From: an uncultured Christensenellaceae bacterium
Lineage (GTDB): Bacteria; Bacillota; Clostridia; Christensenellales; Pumilibacteraceae
Direction of reading: 5' to 3'
Assembly (NCBI GenBank): GCA_910587805.1
Contig: CAJUNM010000008.1
Location: 1 to 64,000, forward strand
Length of the DNA: 64,000 nt
The position numbers were made by a program, and so were the translations under genes. The stretch's first letter is position 1, and every line of letters starts with the position of its first letter. The notes beneath the pieces were generated by a model. It ran no database searches. It was not told the DNA's origin and saw nothing but the letters and a program-made list of their open reading frames with translations. Below are positions 41,229-49,694 of this stretch, piece by piece.

Positions 41229-42089
41229 ATGAACAAAGTTATGATCGCAACGGACAGCGCATCCGATCTCAACTCGTTATTCGAGGAGCGCGACATAAAG
41301 CAATTGCCGCTGTACGTCATGCTCGGTGACGAACAACATCTCGACGGAGAGGACATTTCGCCTTCCGATATTTACGAATACTATGACAAAAACAAAAAAC
41401 TGCCGATCACCGCGGCGCGTTCGCCCGAAGACTTTTTCGATTTTTTCAAATCTTTTACGGATAACGGCGATTCGGTAGTTTACATTTCCATCTCGTCGCA
41501 GATCTCGTCCACTTACGAACACGCGCTCGATGCGGCAAAGCGGCTCGATAACGTGCACGTTGTAGACGGAAGATCGCTGTCGTCGGGCACGGGCTTGTTG
41601 GCTCTCGCAGCGGCAGACATGCGCGACGGCGGAGCGGACGCTCAAACCATTGCCGAAACTATAGAAAAACGCAAAACCTGCGTTCAGGCATCGTTCGTTG
41701 TGAACACTCTCGATTATCTTTACAAAGGCGGCAGATGCAGCGGCTTGGCGGCTTTTTTCGGGAAAGCTCTTTCTATAAAACCGTCGCTTCAGCTATTGGA
41801 CGGAAATATCAAAGTCGTGCGCAAGTACTTGGGAAGCTTTGAAAAGAACATCTTAAAGTACGTCGACAACACTCTCGCGGCTTACGATACGCCTGATATG
41901 ACGCGAATTTTCATTACTCACACGTCCGCATCCGCAGACACTGTAAAAGCGATCAGAACAAAACTTATCGAATACGGGTTCGCTCCGGAGAACATTCACG
42001 AAACGATCGCCGGCTCTACTATCACAAGTCATTGCGGAAAAAGCACGCTCGGCATACTCTACATAAACGACGGAAACAAAAATGATTGA
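41229..42089 (+). CDS. DegV-family fatty-acid-binding protein
   Basis: This 286-residue protein has the DegV layout: 'IATDSASDL' at the N-terminus, 'TAARSPEDFFDFF', 'VVYISISSQISSTYEHA', and the C-terminal 'GSTITSHCGKSTLGILYI', which resembles the usual 'HxGPGxxG' with Cys-Gly-Lys. Firmicute DegV/FakB proteins hold a fatty acid for phosphorylation by FakA; no fakA is in view. The start has GGAGG. The 3' end overlaps rsmG by eight bases. Confidence 0.92.
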   Translation: MNKVMIATDSASDLNSLFEERDIKQLPLYVMLGDEQHLDGEDISPSDIYEYYDKNKKLPITAARSPEDFFDFFKSFTDNGDSVVYISISSQISSTYEHALDAAKRLDNVHVVDGRSLSSGTGLLALAAADMRDGGADAQTIAETIEKRKTCVQASFVVNTLDYLYKGGRCSGLAAFFGKALSIKPSLQLLDGNIKVVRKYLGSFEKNILKYVDNTLAAYDTPDMTRIFITHTSASADTVKAIRTKLIEYGFAPENIHETIAGSTITSHCGKSTLGILYINDGNKND

Positions 42090-42738
42090 CATAAACACAG
42101 AACTCGACAATTCCGAAGGACGAAAAATTTTCGCTCGCTTTATTCGCAACGAATTCGACGACAGTAAATCTATCCTCGAAAAATTCGACATACTTACAAA
42201 ACTGTATTTCGAGATAAACTCAATCGTCAATATTTCCGCGCTGCGCACTGTAGACGACGTTTACATTAAGCACTATTTGGACAGTATATATCCGCATAAA
42301 TACTTTTCCGGCGACTGCTGCGACGTCGGTTGCGGCGGCGGTTTTCCCACTATCCCGCTCGCCGTTATAAACAAAAACAAGATAACGGGCGTGGACTGCG
42401 TAGGTAAAAAGCTCGTTCTTATAAAAAAAAGCGTCACCGAACTCGGCTTAAAAAATCTCGATTCGATTTACTCGCGATCGGAAGATCTCGCAAAACTCGA
42501 AAAAAGATACGACACGGTCTGCGCTCGAGCGCTCGCCGAAACAGATAAAGCGCTCGCGTTCTGTGCGCCGCTCGCAAAAGACGGCGGAAAAATTGTTTTA
42601 TACAGAACGCAAAATCAAAACGACAAACCAGCGACTGATAAAACTCTTGTCAAATACGGCGTTTCTCTCGAAACAATTATCGATTACGTTTTGCCTGAAA
42701 CCGACATCAAGCGTCGCTTGCTCGTCTATAAAAAATGA
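42082..42738 (+). CDS. rsmG: 16S rRNA (guanine-527 N7) methyltransferase RsmG (GidB)
   Basis: This 218-residue SAM-dependent enzyme has 'NISALRTVDDVYIKHYLDSI' (family N-terminal signature), the SAM loop 'CDVGCGGGFPTIPLA' (~72-86), and 'VCARALAETDKALAFCAPLAKDGGK' (~138-162). It modifies the 530 loop of 16S rRNA. Its place before mnmE and near parB agrees with the conserved origin-proximal cluster of Firmicutes, although the order is changed here. Confidence 0.95.
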   Translation: MIDINTELDNSEGRKIFARFIRNEFDDSKSILEKFDILTKLYFEINSIVNISALRTVDDVYIKHYLDSIYPHKYFSGDCCDVGCGGGFPTIPLAVINKNKITGVDCVGKKLVLIKKSVTELGLKNLDSIYSRSEDLAKLEKRYDTVCARALAETDKALAFCAPLAKDGGKIVLYRTQNQNDKPATDKTLVKYGVSLETIIDYVLPETDIKRRLLVYKK

Positions 42739-43025
42739 TTTCGGTAATGCGTGTGTTGTGTTTTATATTTATTTTATACAGTAAGAATATATAGTAAAGA
42801 ATGTCAAAATGTGAAGTAAGAAAAAAGCACAATATATAGCGTTTGGTTACAAAAAGTTACACACGGTGTAGAAAAAGAAAATAAGCGAAAGAAGTGAATA
42901 GAAAGTGAAAACAAAAAACGAACGTGCATAACCGAAGACGAGAGGAAAAAATCGCAAAACGAAAAAGCAATAAAAGGAAAAAAACAAAAGAGAAATTGAC
43001 AATTTCACCGAAAATAAAAAAAGTT
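42739..43025. other. Purine-rich leader ahead of mnmE
   Basis: About 290 bp, strongly A- and G-rich on the plus strand. The mnmE frame stays open upstream from a GTG at 42924, which would add 34 mostly Lys/Arg residues. No ribosome site supports that start, nor a clear one the ATG at 43026. Confidence 0.4.
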
Positions 43026-44354
43026 ATGAACATTGTTTACAAAAACGATATTATAGCGGCGCTTGCCACTCCGTACGGGAGATCGGCGCTCGCGGCGATA
43101 AGAATAAGCGGTAAAGGCAGCGCGGAGCTAGTAAACCGATTTCTCAAAAAGCCGCTCGTTACGGGAAGGCTCGAATTTAACGTATTCGATGCCGGAGAGT
43201 TTAAGGAGAATCTAACGGCGGTGAGTTTCAAAGCGCCGCGTTCGTATACGGGCGAGGACAGCGTCGAGCTGTTTGCGCACGGCAATCCGATAATCTGCGA
43301 CGGGATAATAAAAGCGCTGATCGGCGGCGGAGCAAGGCTGGCAGAGCGCGGAGAATTTACCGAACGCGCGTTTTTCAACGGTAAAGTAGATCTTACCGCA
43401 TGTGAAGCGCTCGCGGATATTATAGACGCACAGACCGTGGAACAGCTCGTTTACGGCAATAAGCGGTACGACGGCGAAATGGACGCGCTGAACAGAACCG
43501 AAAATATGCTGAATAAAGCCTTGAGTTCGGCTGAGGCGGTCATACACTATAGCGACGAGCTGGAGGACGGGGAAGTCGATAACGCGGTAATAAACGATAT
43601 TTACGGCAGTCTGGACGATATAATAAAAACGCTGAAGAACGAAAAAGACAAATTCGGCGGCGGACGGATCGTAAACGAAGGATTCAAAGTGGCGCTTATC
43701 GGCGTTCCGAATGCCGGAAAATCAACCCTTCTCAATGCGCTTACCGAGAGCGACAGAGCGATAGTAACGCCGATCGCGGGAACAACGCGCGACACGCTCG
43801 AGGGCGCGTACGTGTATAAGAATAAAAAATTCGTCGTGACCGACACGGCGGGAATAACGGAAACGACCGACGAAGTGGAAAAAATAGGCGTGTCACGCGC
43901 GCTGAGAGCGGCGGAGATCGCCGATGCTGTGATTTCGGTCGAAGTAAACGGAAAAAAGACGAAAAAAATTCCGTGTGAGCGCGTCACAATAGAAGTAGAG
44001 AATAAATGCGACGACGATAAAGACGTCGGCGCGGATTACGAAAAAGCCGTTGTAAACGGAAAATTGCGAATCAGTGCAAAAAACAACGTTAATATAACGG
44101 CGTTAAAAGAAAAAATTTTATCGCTTTGCCCTAAAGAAGTCGGGCAAATATGCAATCATCGTCAGTACGATTGCGTTTGCCGCGCGCTCGACGCATGCGA
44201 ACAGGCAAAAAAAGAAAGCAACAAGCAGTTCGGATTGGAAATAGTAACAGCATTGCTGTACGAAGCGTACAGCGCGATAGAACAGCTTTTCGGCAGAAGC
44301 GCCGACGAACGGGTGCTTGACTCGGTATTTCAAAGGTTTTGCGTAGGTAAATGA
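43026..44354 (+). CDS. mnmE: tRNA modification GTPase MnmE (TrmE)
   Basis: This 442-residue protein has an N-terminal folate-binding domain beginning 'YKNDIIAALATPYGRSALAAIRISG', a helical domain, and an inserted G domain: G1 'GVPNAGKST' (~226), G2 'GTTRDTLEG', G3 'DTAGITET', G4 'ENKCD'. The C-terminus 'FCVGK' holds the catalytic Cys of the CxGK motif. With MnmG it installs the carboxymethylaminomethyl group at U34 of several tRNAs. mnmG normally follows, but here smpB does (ATGA overlap). Confidence 0.96.
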   Translation: MNIVYKNDIIAALATPYGRSALAAIRISGKGSAELVNRFLKKPLVTGRLEFNVFDAGEFKENLTAVSFKAPRSYTGEDSVELFAHGNPIICDGIIKALIGGGARLAERGEFTERAFFNGKVDLTACEALADIIDAQTVEQLVYGNKRYDGEMDALNRTENMLNKALSSAEAVIHYSDELEDGEVDNAVINDIYGSLDDIIKTLKNEKDKFGGGRIVNEGFKVALIGVPNAGKSTLLNALTESDRAIVTPIAGTTRDTLEGAYVYKNKKFVVTDTAGITETTDEVEKIGVSRALRAAEIADAVISVEVNGKKTKKIPCERVTIEVENKCDDDKDVGADYEKAVVNGKLRISAKNNVNITALKEKILSLCPKEVGQICNHRQYDCVCRALDACEQAKKESNKQFGLEIVTALLYEAYSAIEQLFGRSADERVLDSVFQRFCVGK

Positions 44355-44845
44355 AAAATAAAGTAGAAAGAAAAAAAGAACAGTCAAAAAAGGCTGTTAA
44401 TAAGGTAGTAGCCGTCAATAAGAAAGCGGCGTTTGATTACTTTTTTGTGGAGACGTTCGAGGCGGGGCTTGTTCTCGAAGGCTCGGAAGTAAAGTCGGTA
44501 AAGAAGGGCGACGTCAATTTGCGCGACAGCTTTTGTCATGCCGAAAACGGAAATCTCGAACTCAAAAATTGCAGAATAGCTCCGTATGTAAACGTCGGAG
44601 CTTTCGCGCCCGATCCGACGCGCTCGCGCAGACTGCTGCTGCACAAAGAACAGATAGAAAGGCTTTGCGCCAAAGCGCGAGAAAAGGGATACACGATAGT
44701 ACCCGTAAAAATATATTTTAGCGGCAGGCTTGTAAAAGTAGAGATCGCGCTCGCTAAAGGAAAGAAAAATTACGAGAAAAAACAAGTGATAAAAGACAGA
44801 GACGAAAAGCGATTCGCAGAGCGTGAACTTACAAATTACAGATAA
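44351..44845 (+). CDS. smpB: SsrA (tmRNA)-binding protein SmpB
   Basis: This 164-residue protein, with a Lys-rich N-terminal extension of about 20 residues, has the SmpB barrel motifs 'FDYFFVETFEAGLVLEGSEVKSVKKGDVNLRDSF' and 'DPTRSRRLLLHKEQI', and the basic tail 'KKQVIKDRDEKRFAERELTNYR' that enters the ribosomal mRNA channel. It partners with tmRNA in rescuing stalled ribosomes. ssrA is not found downstream in this window. Its start overlaps the mnmE stop. Confidence 0.96.
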   Translation: MKNKVERKKEQSKKAVNKVVAVNKKAAFDYFFVETFEAGLVLEGSEVKSVKKGDVNLRDSFCHAENGNLELKNCRIAPYVNVGAFAPDPTRSRRLLLHKEQIERLCAKAREKGYTIVPVKIYFSGRLVKVEIALAKGKKNYEKKQVIKDRDEKRFAERELTNYR

Positions 44846-44851
44846 ATTCAG

Positions 44852-44878
44852 AACCGACAGATCAGTCGGTTTTTTTTG
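44852..44878 (+). terminator. Terminator of the mnmE-smpB transcript
   Basis: AACCGAC-AGATCA-GTCGGTT followed by eight T. Confidence 0.9.
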
Positions 44879-44889
44879 TGTCGAAAAAA

Positions 44890-44986
44890 GACGCGCTCAC
44901 ACAGAATAAAAAAAGAGAATAGAATAATTCAGATACCCCGCACGTGTAACTAAACCGACGGTTTAGTAAATCAAGATTTTTTGCAA
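44890..44986 (-). repeat. Dispersed ~95-bp repeat, copy C
   Basis: Read on the minus strand it repeats copy A: AAAATC, GATTTACTAAACCGTCGG, TTTAG, then ACGTgcggGGTAT, ATTCTG, CGCGTC. The palindromic core is at 44950-44966. It lies 9 kb from the other two and in the opposite orientation. Confidence 0.75.
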
Positions 44987-45093
44987 AAAAGACGAACTCA
45001 AAAATCTACTCGGACGGTTTGACGAAGAAAGAAAAGCGAGAGATCGAGCAAAAAGCGTATGACGCGGCTCTTGACATATGCGGGCAAGTTTGA
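44987..45093 (+). pseudogene. Possible C-terminal gene remnant after repeat C
   Basis: A frame without a start runs out of the repeat and encodes about 34 residues ('SKIYSDGLTKKEKREIEQKA' and onward) before TGA at 45091. Composition looks protein-like, but the stretch is short. The promoter of the next gene overlaps its end. Confidence 0.25.
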
Positions 45094-45099
45094 TATAAT
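45071..45099 (+). promoter_or_regulatory. Consensus promoter
   Basis: TTGACA, a 17-bp spacer and TATAAT stand ahead of the gene at 45127, which has AAAGGAG. Confidence 0.88.
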
Positions 45100-45126
45100 A
45101 TAAGAAAGCAAAAGAAAGGAGTAATC

Positions 45127-46200
45127 ATGGTTTTTTGTAATTCCGTAAAGGATTGGTTCACGGATCCGAACAGCCCTATGTATTATGTAGTCGGCGCGGC
45201 GTTCTTGCTCGTTATAATCGGGCTGTTGGCGATGTTCATAGTGCTCGATAACAAGAATAAAAAGAAGGCAGCGAAGAAAGCCGAGGAAAAGGCGCGCGCG
45301 GACGCCGAGGCTCAAAAGGAACTTGAGAAACGCGAAGTCCCGAGCGAGACCGACGGCGACAAGACCAAAACGGACGAAAACGAACCGAATGAAGTCGAGT
45401 CGGACAAAAGAGAATTTGCGGAACCGAATGAGAAAGAGGAAAAAGAGGAAAGTCCCGAAATGCCCGAAAACGACGGCGGGATAGATGCGAACGATCCGCA
45501 AGACGACGAAATAAAAAGTAAAGACGAAACAGACGAGAAAAACGAAAACAAAGAAAATGTCGAGACGGAAACCAAAACCGACGACGGCGCGGCGGAAGAA
45601 CAAATCTCGGAAAATCAAACTTCGGAAATAAAGACCGAGACAGTCGAAACCGCCGAAGCGGAGAAAAAGACCGCAAAGGCAAAAACGAAAAAAGAAACGG
45701 TAAAGATAACGCAAGTCATGCCGTTGATCGCCGAAACCAAAAAACCGATCAAGCCGAAAACAAAATCAAAAACATTTATTGATACGCTGCTTGCCGAAAA
45801 AGAAGTTCACGGCATATACAACGAACTTAAAAACACGGTGCTGTCATATCCCGGAATGAAAGCGAAGTTGACGAAAGACGAGGAATCGTTCATGTTCGGC
45901 GCGGAGAAAAAAGCGGCTTTCAAGCTCGACGGGGATTGTTTGGAACTGTATTTGGCGCTCAAGTTCGAGGACGCGCCGACGCAGCTCGGTCTGAGCAAAT
46001 CGTCCGATGCGGAACTTCCCGTTATGATGCAAGTGAAAAGTTCGGATATAGACAACGCGCAAAAGTCGATTGTGTTCGCTATGAACGTATCGCTGCTCAC
46101 GCGCAATGCGTCGCATCGCAGAGTGGATTATATAAAGAAAGCCGTCGACGCCAAGGCTCGCGCAAAAGCAAACGCGAAAAACGCGAAAAACAAGAAATAA
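45127..46200 (+). CDS. Membrane-anchored protein with long charged linker and a conserved C-terminal domain
   Basis: This 357-residue protein has one membrane helix (~20-42), a Lys/Glu/Asp/Thr-rich disordered linker (~45-215), and a folded C-terminal domain (~220-340: 'FIDTLLAEKEVHGIYNELKN', 'YPGMKAKLTKDEESFMFG', 'KLDGDCLELYLAL'). It ends in a Lys/Ala/Asn tail. I associate that C-terminal domain with a family seen repeatedly in uncultured Clostridia, in proteins with varied N-terminal parts. Function unknown. It has a strong promoter and terminator of its own. Confidence 0.75.
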   Translation: MVFCNSVKDWFTDPNSPMYYVVGAAFLLVIIGLLAMFIVLDNKNKKKAAKKAEEKARADAEAQKELEKREVPSETDGDKTKTDENEPNEVESDKREFAEPNEKEEKEESPEMPENDGGIDANDPQDDEIKSKDETDEKNENKENVETETKTDDGAAEEQISENQTSEIKTETVETAEAEKKTAKAKTKKETVKITQVMPLIAETKKPIKPKTKSKTFIDTLLAEKEVHGIYNELKNTVLSYPGMKAKLTKDEESFMFGAEKKAAFKLDGDCLELYLALKFEDAPTQLGLSKSSDAELPVMMQVKSSDIDNAQKSIVFAMNVSLLTRNASHRRVDYIKKAVDAKARAKANAKNAKNKK

Positions 46201-46247
46201 TATTTCGCATATACTCCGCAATTGTTGCGGCATATTTACGTGGATTA

Positions 46248-46288
46248 AAAGCAAGGAGATATGGCAGATTTGCTCCTTGCTTTTTTAT
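46248..46288 (+). terminator. Intrinsic terminator
   Basis: AAAGCAAGGAG pairs with CTCCTTGCTTT, followed by T residues, 50 bp after the preceding gene. Confidence 0.85.
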
Positions 46289-46367
46289 CGTCGGCAATCA
46301 TGTAACATTATTTTTATTAAAAATGCGGTAAAGAAAAAACGGCATTATACTTCGCAGCCGTATATAG

Positions 46368-46561
46368 CGTGCCTTTTGTTTGCTCGAAAACGGCAATAAC
46401 GATTTAACGGGCGTAACGGTCGAGATCGCCGCAGGGCAAACCGCCGAAACGTTCTTTTCGCTCGAGATCGCGGAATCGCAAACGCCGATCGGATGAGCGA
46501 TATTGTTTGTACGAATATGGGAACAACGCCGTTCATCGTTACAAGTTATGTGATAAATTAA
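46368..46561 (+). pseudogene. Degraded 3' end of an Ig-like or other secreted protein gene
   Basis: An open frame without a start encodes 'NNDLTGVTVEIAAGQTAETF' and ends at 46496. A +1 frame continues as 'SDIVCTNMGTTPFIVTSYV' to 46561. The two read as one beta-rich C-terminus with a frameshift. The rest of 46562-46753 is A+T-rich and empty. Confidence 0.35.
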
Positions 46562-46753
46562 AATAACGGAAAAAAATACGTCGCAGCGGCGGCGCATATT
46601 TTTGTGCAAGAAAATATAAAATCTGCCTAAAATGCGTATTTTTCCGAAGATCAAGTACCTAAAGCGCAAAAAATCGATAAAAACACGAGAGTTTTCGATT
46701 TAGTATCGGTCTGATTTCCGAAGCAAAAAAATCGAATTTATACGGAAAAAATA

Positions 46754-47179
46754 TCAGCCGCAATGCGTGCAGCACGGCGCATCGGGAAAAAGCGATTTAT
46801 CGTAATCGATGCCGTTGCGGTCGTAGTAGTCTTTGACCGCCGCTTTTACCGCTTCTTCGGCGAGCACCGAGCAGTGCAGTTTATGCGCGGGCAGCCCTTC
46901 GAGCGCTTCGACTACGGCTTTGTTCGTGAGCGTAAGCGCTTCGGCGATCGGTTTGCCTTTTATCATTTCGGTTGCCATCGAACTCGACGCGATCGCGCTG
47001 CCGCAGCCGAACGTGTTGAATTTTACGTCCGTTATAACGTCGTTTTCTATTTTGAGATATATCTTCATGATGTCGCCGCATTTGACGTTGCCCACTTCGC
47101 CTACGCCGTCGGCGTTTTCGATAACGCCCACGTTGCGCGGGTGCATGAAATGATCCATAACTTTTTCACTGTATAACAT
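46754..47179 (-). CDS. iscU: Fe-S cluster scaffold protein IscU/NifU
   Basis: This 141-residue scaffold has the three cluster-ligand cysteines Cys34 ('VKCGD'), Cys59 ('FGCGSAIASSS') and Cys103 ('LHCSVLAEEA'), and the C-terminal 'CCTHCG' tail typical of clostridial NifU-like proteins. It receives sulfur from the cysteine desulfurase encoded just upstream and overlaps it by 14 bases. Confidence 0.96.
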   Translation of the reverse strand: MLYSEKVMDHFMHPRNVGVIENADGVGEVGNVKCGDIMKIYLKIENDVITDVKFNTFGCGSAIASSSMATEMIKGKPIAEALTLTNKAVVEALEGLPAHKLHCSVLAEEAVKAAVKDYYDRNGIDYDKSLFPDAPCCTHCG

Positions 47180-48356
47180 AATTCTTTTTGCCCTCCGTAA
47201 GGTCTTTCCAAACGGGCGACATATTGCGCAGGTATGCCACCACTTTTTCGGTTTGTTCTATAATGTAATCTATCTGTTCGGCTGTCGCGTCCTCGGCAAA
47301 AGTCAAACGCAGCGAACCGTGCGCAACGTCGTGCGGTCTGCCGATAGCGAGCAGAACGTGGCTCGGATCGAGCGAGCCGGACGTGCACGCCGAACCGCTC
47401 GAGGCGTAAACTCCGCAGCCGTCGAGCATGAGCAAAAGCGATTCGCCTTCGATCCCCTCGAAACAGACGTTGACGTTGTTCGGCAAGCGCTCGGTTCTGT
47501 CGCCGTTGAGCGCAGTGTGCGGTATGCCGAGCAGTCCGTCGATAAGCCGTTCCCGCAGCGGAACGAGTTTTTTCGCCGTCGCATCGATTTTCGCCGCGCA
47601 TTCTTTGAGCGCCGCCGCCATACCGACGATCGCAGGGATATTTTCCGTTCCCGCGCGCTTGCCGCGTTCCTGCGCGCCGCCGTCTATCAGGTTGGTCAGC
47701 GCAACGCCCGTACGCACGTACAGCGCGCCCACACCCTTAGGTCCGTGGAACTTGTGCGCCGAAAGCGACAGCATGTCGATGTTCAACGACGGAATATCTA
47801 TATTCACATGCCCTACGGCTTGCACCGCGTCGGTATGGAATAACACGCCGTGCGAGCGGCAGATCTTTCCGAGTTCGGCGATCGGTTGGATCGTGCCGAT
47901 CTCGTTGTTGGCGAACATTATCGTTACGAGCGCGGTGTCGTCGCGCAACGCCGCTTTTAGATCCTCAGGACGCACGATCCCGTTTTCGTGAACGGGCAAA
48001 AGCGTGATCTCGAACCCGCGTTTTTTGAGCTTGTCCAAAGTATGCAAAACCGCGTGATGTTCTATCGCGCTCGATATTATGTGCTTTTTGCCCTTGCGCT
48101 CGCCGACCGCAGCCGCCGAAATTATCGCTTGATTGTCCGACTCGCTGCCGCCCGATGTGAAATATATCTCGTTCGGCTTGCAGTTGAGCGTTGCCGCTAT
48201 ATCCGCGCGCGCGCTTGCGAGCGCGTCTTTAGCGAGCTGCCCGGGGGTGTGCAAGCTCGACGAATTGGCGTAGCAGCCGTCGAAGTACGGCAACATCGCT
48301 TTAATCGCCGTTTTCGACATTTTTGTTGTTGCCGCGTTGTCTGCGTAAACTTTCAT
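47166..48356 (-). CDS. iscS: Cysteine desulfurase IscS/NifS
   Basis: This 396-residue PLP enzyme starts 'MKVYADNAATTKMSKTAIKAM'. It has the PLP lysine in 'SLSAHKFHGPKGVG' and the catalytic loop Cys in 'ASSGSACTSGSLDPSHVLLAIG'. It releases sulfur from cysteine for Fe-S clusters and tRNA thiolation. The start at 48356 follows GGAGAGACAC. The iscS-iscU operon lies back to back with cysK, which makes the substrate cysteine. Confidence 0.96.
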   Translation of the reverse strand: MKVYADNAATTKMSKTAIKAMLPYFDGCYANSSSLHTPGQLAKDALASARADIAATLNCKPNEIYFTSGGSESDNQAIISAAAVGERKGKKHIISSAIEHHAVLHTLDKLKKRGFEITLLPVHENGIVRPEDLKAALRDDTALVTIMFANNEIGTIQPIAELGKICRSHGVLFHTDAVQAVGHVNIDIPSLNIDMLSLSAHKFHGPKGVGALYVRTGVALTNLIDGGAQERGKRAGTENIPAIVGMAAALKECAAKIDATAKKLVPLRERLIDGLLGIPHTALNGDRTERLPNNVNVCFEGIEGESLLLMLDGCGVYASSGSACTSGSLDPSHVLLAIGRPHDVAHGSLRLTFAEDATAEQIDYIIEQTEKVVAYLRNMSPVWKDLTEGKKNYVIQ

Positions 48357-48435
48357 GTGTCTCTCCGTAAATAGTCTTGACCGTTTTTCCGCGCGGTTAT
48401 GCACGGAAAAGCTAAATCATACTAACTTACTATGA

Positions 48436-48464
48436 ATTATAATATCGGGCGCGGATTTTGTCAA
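48436..48464 (-). promoter_or_regulatory. Promoter of iscS-iscU
   Basis: TTGACA, a 17-bp spacer and TATAAT are read leftward, about 80 bp before iscS. Confidence 0.85.
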
Positions 48465-48491
48465 GCGAATGACAATACAAAGTAAAATTTT

Positions 48492-48508
48492 GTCAACGGT
48501 ATTGACAT
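48492..48508. promoter_or_regulatory. Inverted repeat over the cysK promoter -35 box
   Basis: TGTCAA-CGGTA-TTGACA lies between the two divergent promoters, with its right half forming the -35 of the cysK promoter. It is a candidate operator for a cysteine or Fe-S regulator. Confidence 0.45.
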
Positions 48509-48531
48509 TTGGGACGGGAACGCTTATTATA
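48503..48531 (+). promoter_or_regulatory. Promoter of cysK
   Basis: TTGACA, a 17-bp spacer and TATTAT lie 120 bp before the start codon, leaving a leader of about 115 bases. Confidence 0.7.
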
Positions 48532-48654
48532 TATATGTAATGACAAAATAGAGGCGTTATGTTCGGAAGTATCGCGGGATTCGACATTTTATAGGTTCGA
48601 CGGCGCGTCCGCGCTTTCAAAGTATTTTATTATAAGGAGGTCAAGGTAATAACA

Positions 48655-49584
48655 ATGAATATTTACGACGGAATAGACGGGCTTGTGGGCGGAACGCCCG
48701 CGGCGGAGCTTAAGCGGTACGGCGCGGAGTGCGGAGCAAAGGCGAGGATAATAGCAAAGCTCGAGTTTTTCAATCCCACGGGCAGCGTCAAGGACAGAAC
48801 CGCGCTCGCCATGATAGTCGATGCGGAAAAGCGCGGATTGCTTAAGCCGCGGTCGGTCATCGTAGAGCCGACGAGCGGAAACACGGGCATAGGGCTTGCG
48901 GCGATAGGCGCGGCGCGCGGTTACCGCGTTATTCTCACCATGCCCGAAACGATGAGCGCGGAGCGCAGGAAACTGCTCAAGGCTTACGGCGCGGAAATCG
49001 TATTGACCGACGGCGCGGCGGGCATGGCGGGCGCGATCGAAAAGGCGAACGAGATAGCCGCCGCCGAGGGCGGGATCGTGCTCGGGCAGTTTACGAACGC
49101 CGCGAATCCGTCGGCGCACTACGCAGCCACCGGTCCGGAAATTTGGGAAGACACCGACGGCGAAGCGGATATTTTTGTCGCCGGCGTAGGTACGGGCGGA
49201 ACGCTGTCGGGCGCGGGCAGGTTCTTAAAGCAGAAAAAAGCGGGAATAAAAGTCATCGCCGTCGAGCCGTTCGACTCCCAAACGCTATGTAAAGGCGAGA
49301 GCGGCGCGCACGGGATAATGGGAATCGGCGCGGGGTTTGTTCCCGACACGCTCGACGTGCATATTTACGACGAGATTATTCCCGTAAAAACGGCGGATGC
49401 GTACGCCGCCGCGCGTAAGCTCGCAAAAACCGAGGGGCTGCTTGTAGGTATCTCGTCGGGCGCGGCGTTGTTTGCCGCAACGGAGGTTTCTCGGCGCGAA
49501 GAGAATGCGGGAAAGACCGTAGTAGTCGTTTTGCCGGACACGGGCGAGCGGTATTTGTCTACGCCCATATTCGATGCGGATTGA
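48655..49584 (+). CDS. cysK: Cysteine synthase (O-acetylserine sulfhydrylase)
   Basis: This 309-residue PLP enzyme makes cysteine from O-acetylserine and sulfide. It has the Schiff-base Lys46 in 'PTGSVKDRTA', the substrate loop 'TSGNTG', the phosphate loop 'GTGGTLSG', and 'LPDTGERYLS' near the end. Length is normal. Divergence from iscS suggests shared control of sulfur metabolism. The start has a clear AAGGAGG. Confidence 0.96.
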   Translation: MNIYDGIDGLVGGTPAAELKRYGAECGAKARIIAKLEFFNPTGSVKDRTALAMIVDAEKRGLLKPRSVIVEPTSGNTGIGLAAIGAARGYRVILTMPETMSAERRKLLKAYGAEIVLTDGAAGMAGAIEKANEIAAAEGGIVLGQFTNAANPSAHYAATGPEIWEDTDGEADIFVAGVGTGGTLSGAGRFLKQKKAGIKVIAVEPFDSQTLCKGESGAHGIMGIGAGFVPDTLDVHIYDEIIPVKTADAYAAARKLAKTEGLLVGISSGAALFAATEVSRREENAGKTVVVVLPDTGERYLSTPIFDAD

Positions 49585-49622
49585 CGCGCGTGCGTAAGTC
49601 TGTGCCGACGTCGCGCGTATGC

Positions 49623-49651
49623 TTGACTAAATTCGTATAAAAATGTAAAAT
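49623..49651 (+). promoter_or_regulatory. Promoter of the SDR gene
   Basis: TTGACT, a 17-bp spacer and TAAAAT lie about 40 bp before the start codon, which has AAAGGAG. Confidence 0.7.
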
Positions 49652-49694
49652 ATAAAATATAAACATCGGGAAACGATCGGCAAAGGAGCGAAGT

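Noticed and set aside
44846..45126. tmRNA (ssrA) downstream of smpB
   Set aside because: The interval holds a terminator, repeat copy C and a promoter. No tRNA-like ends or tag frame were found.
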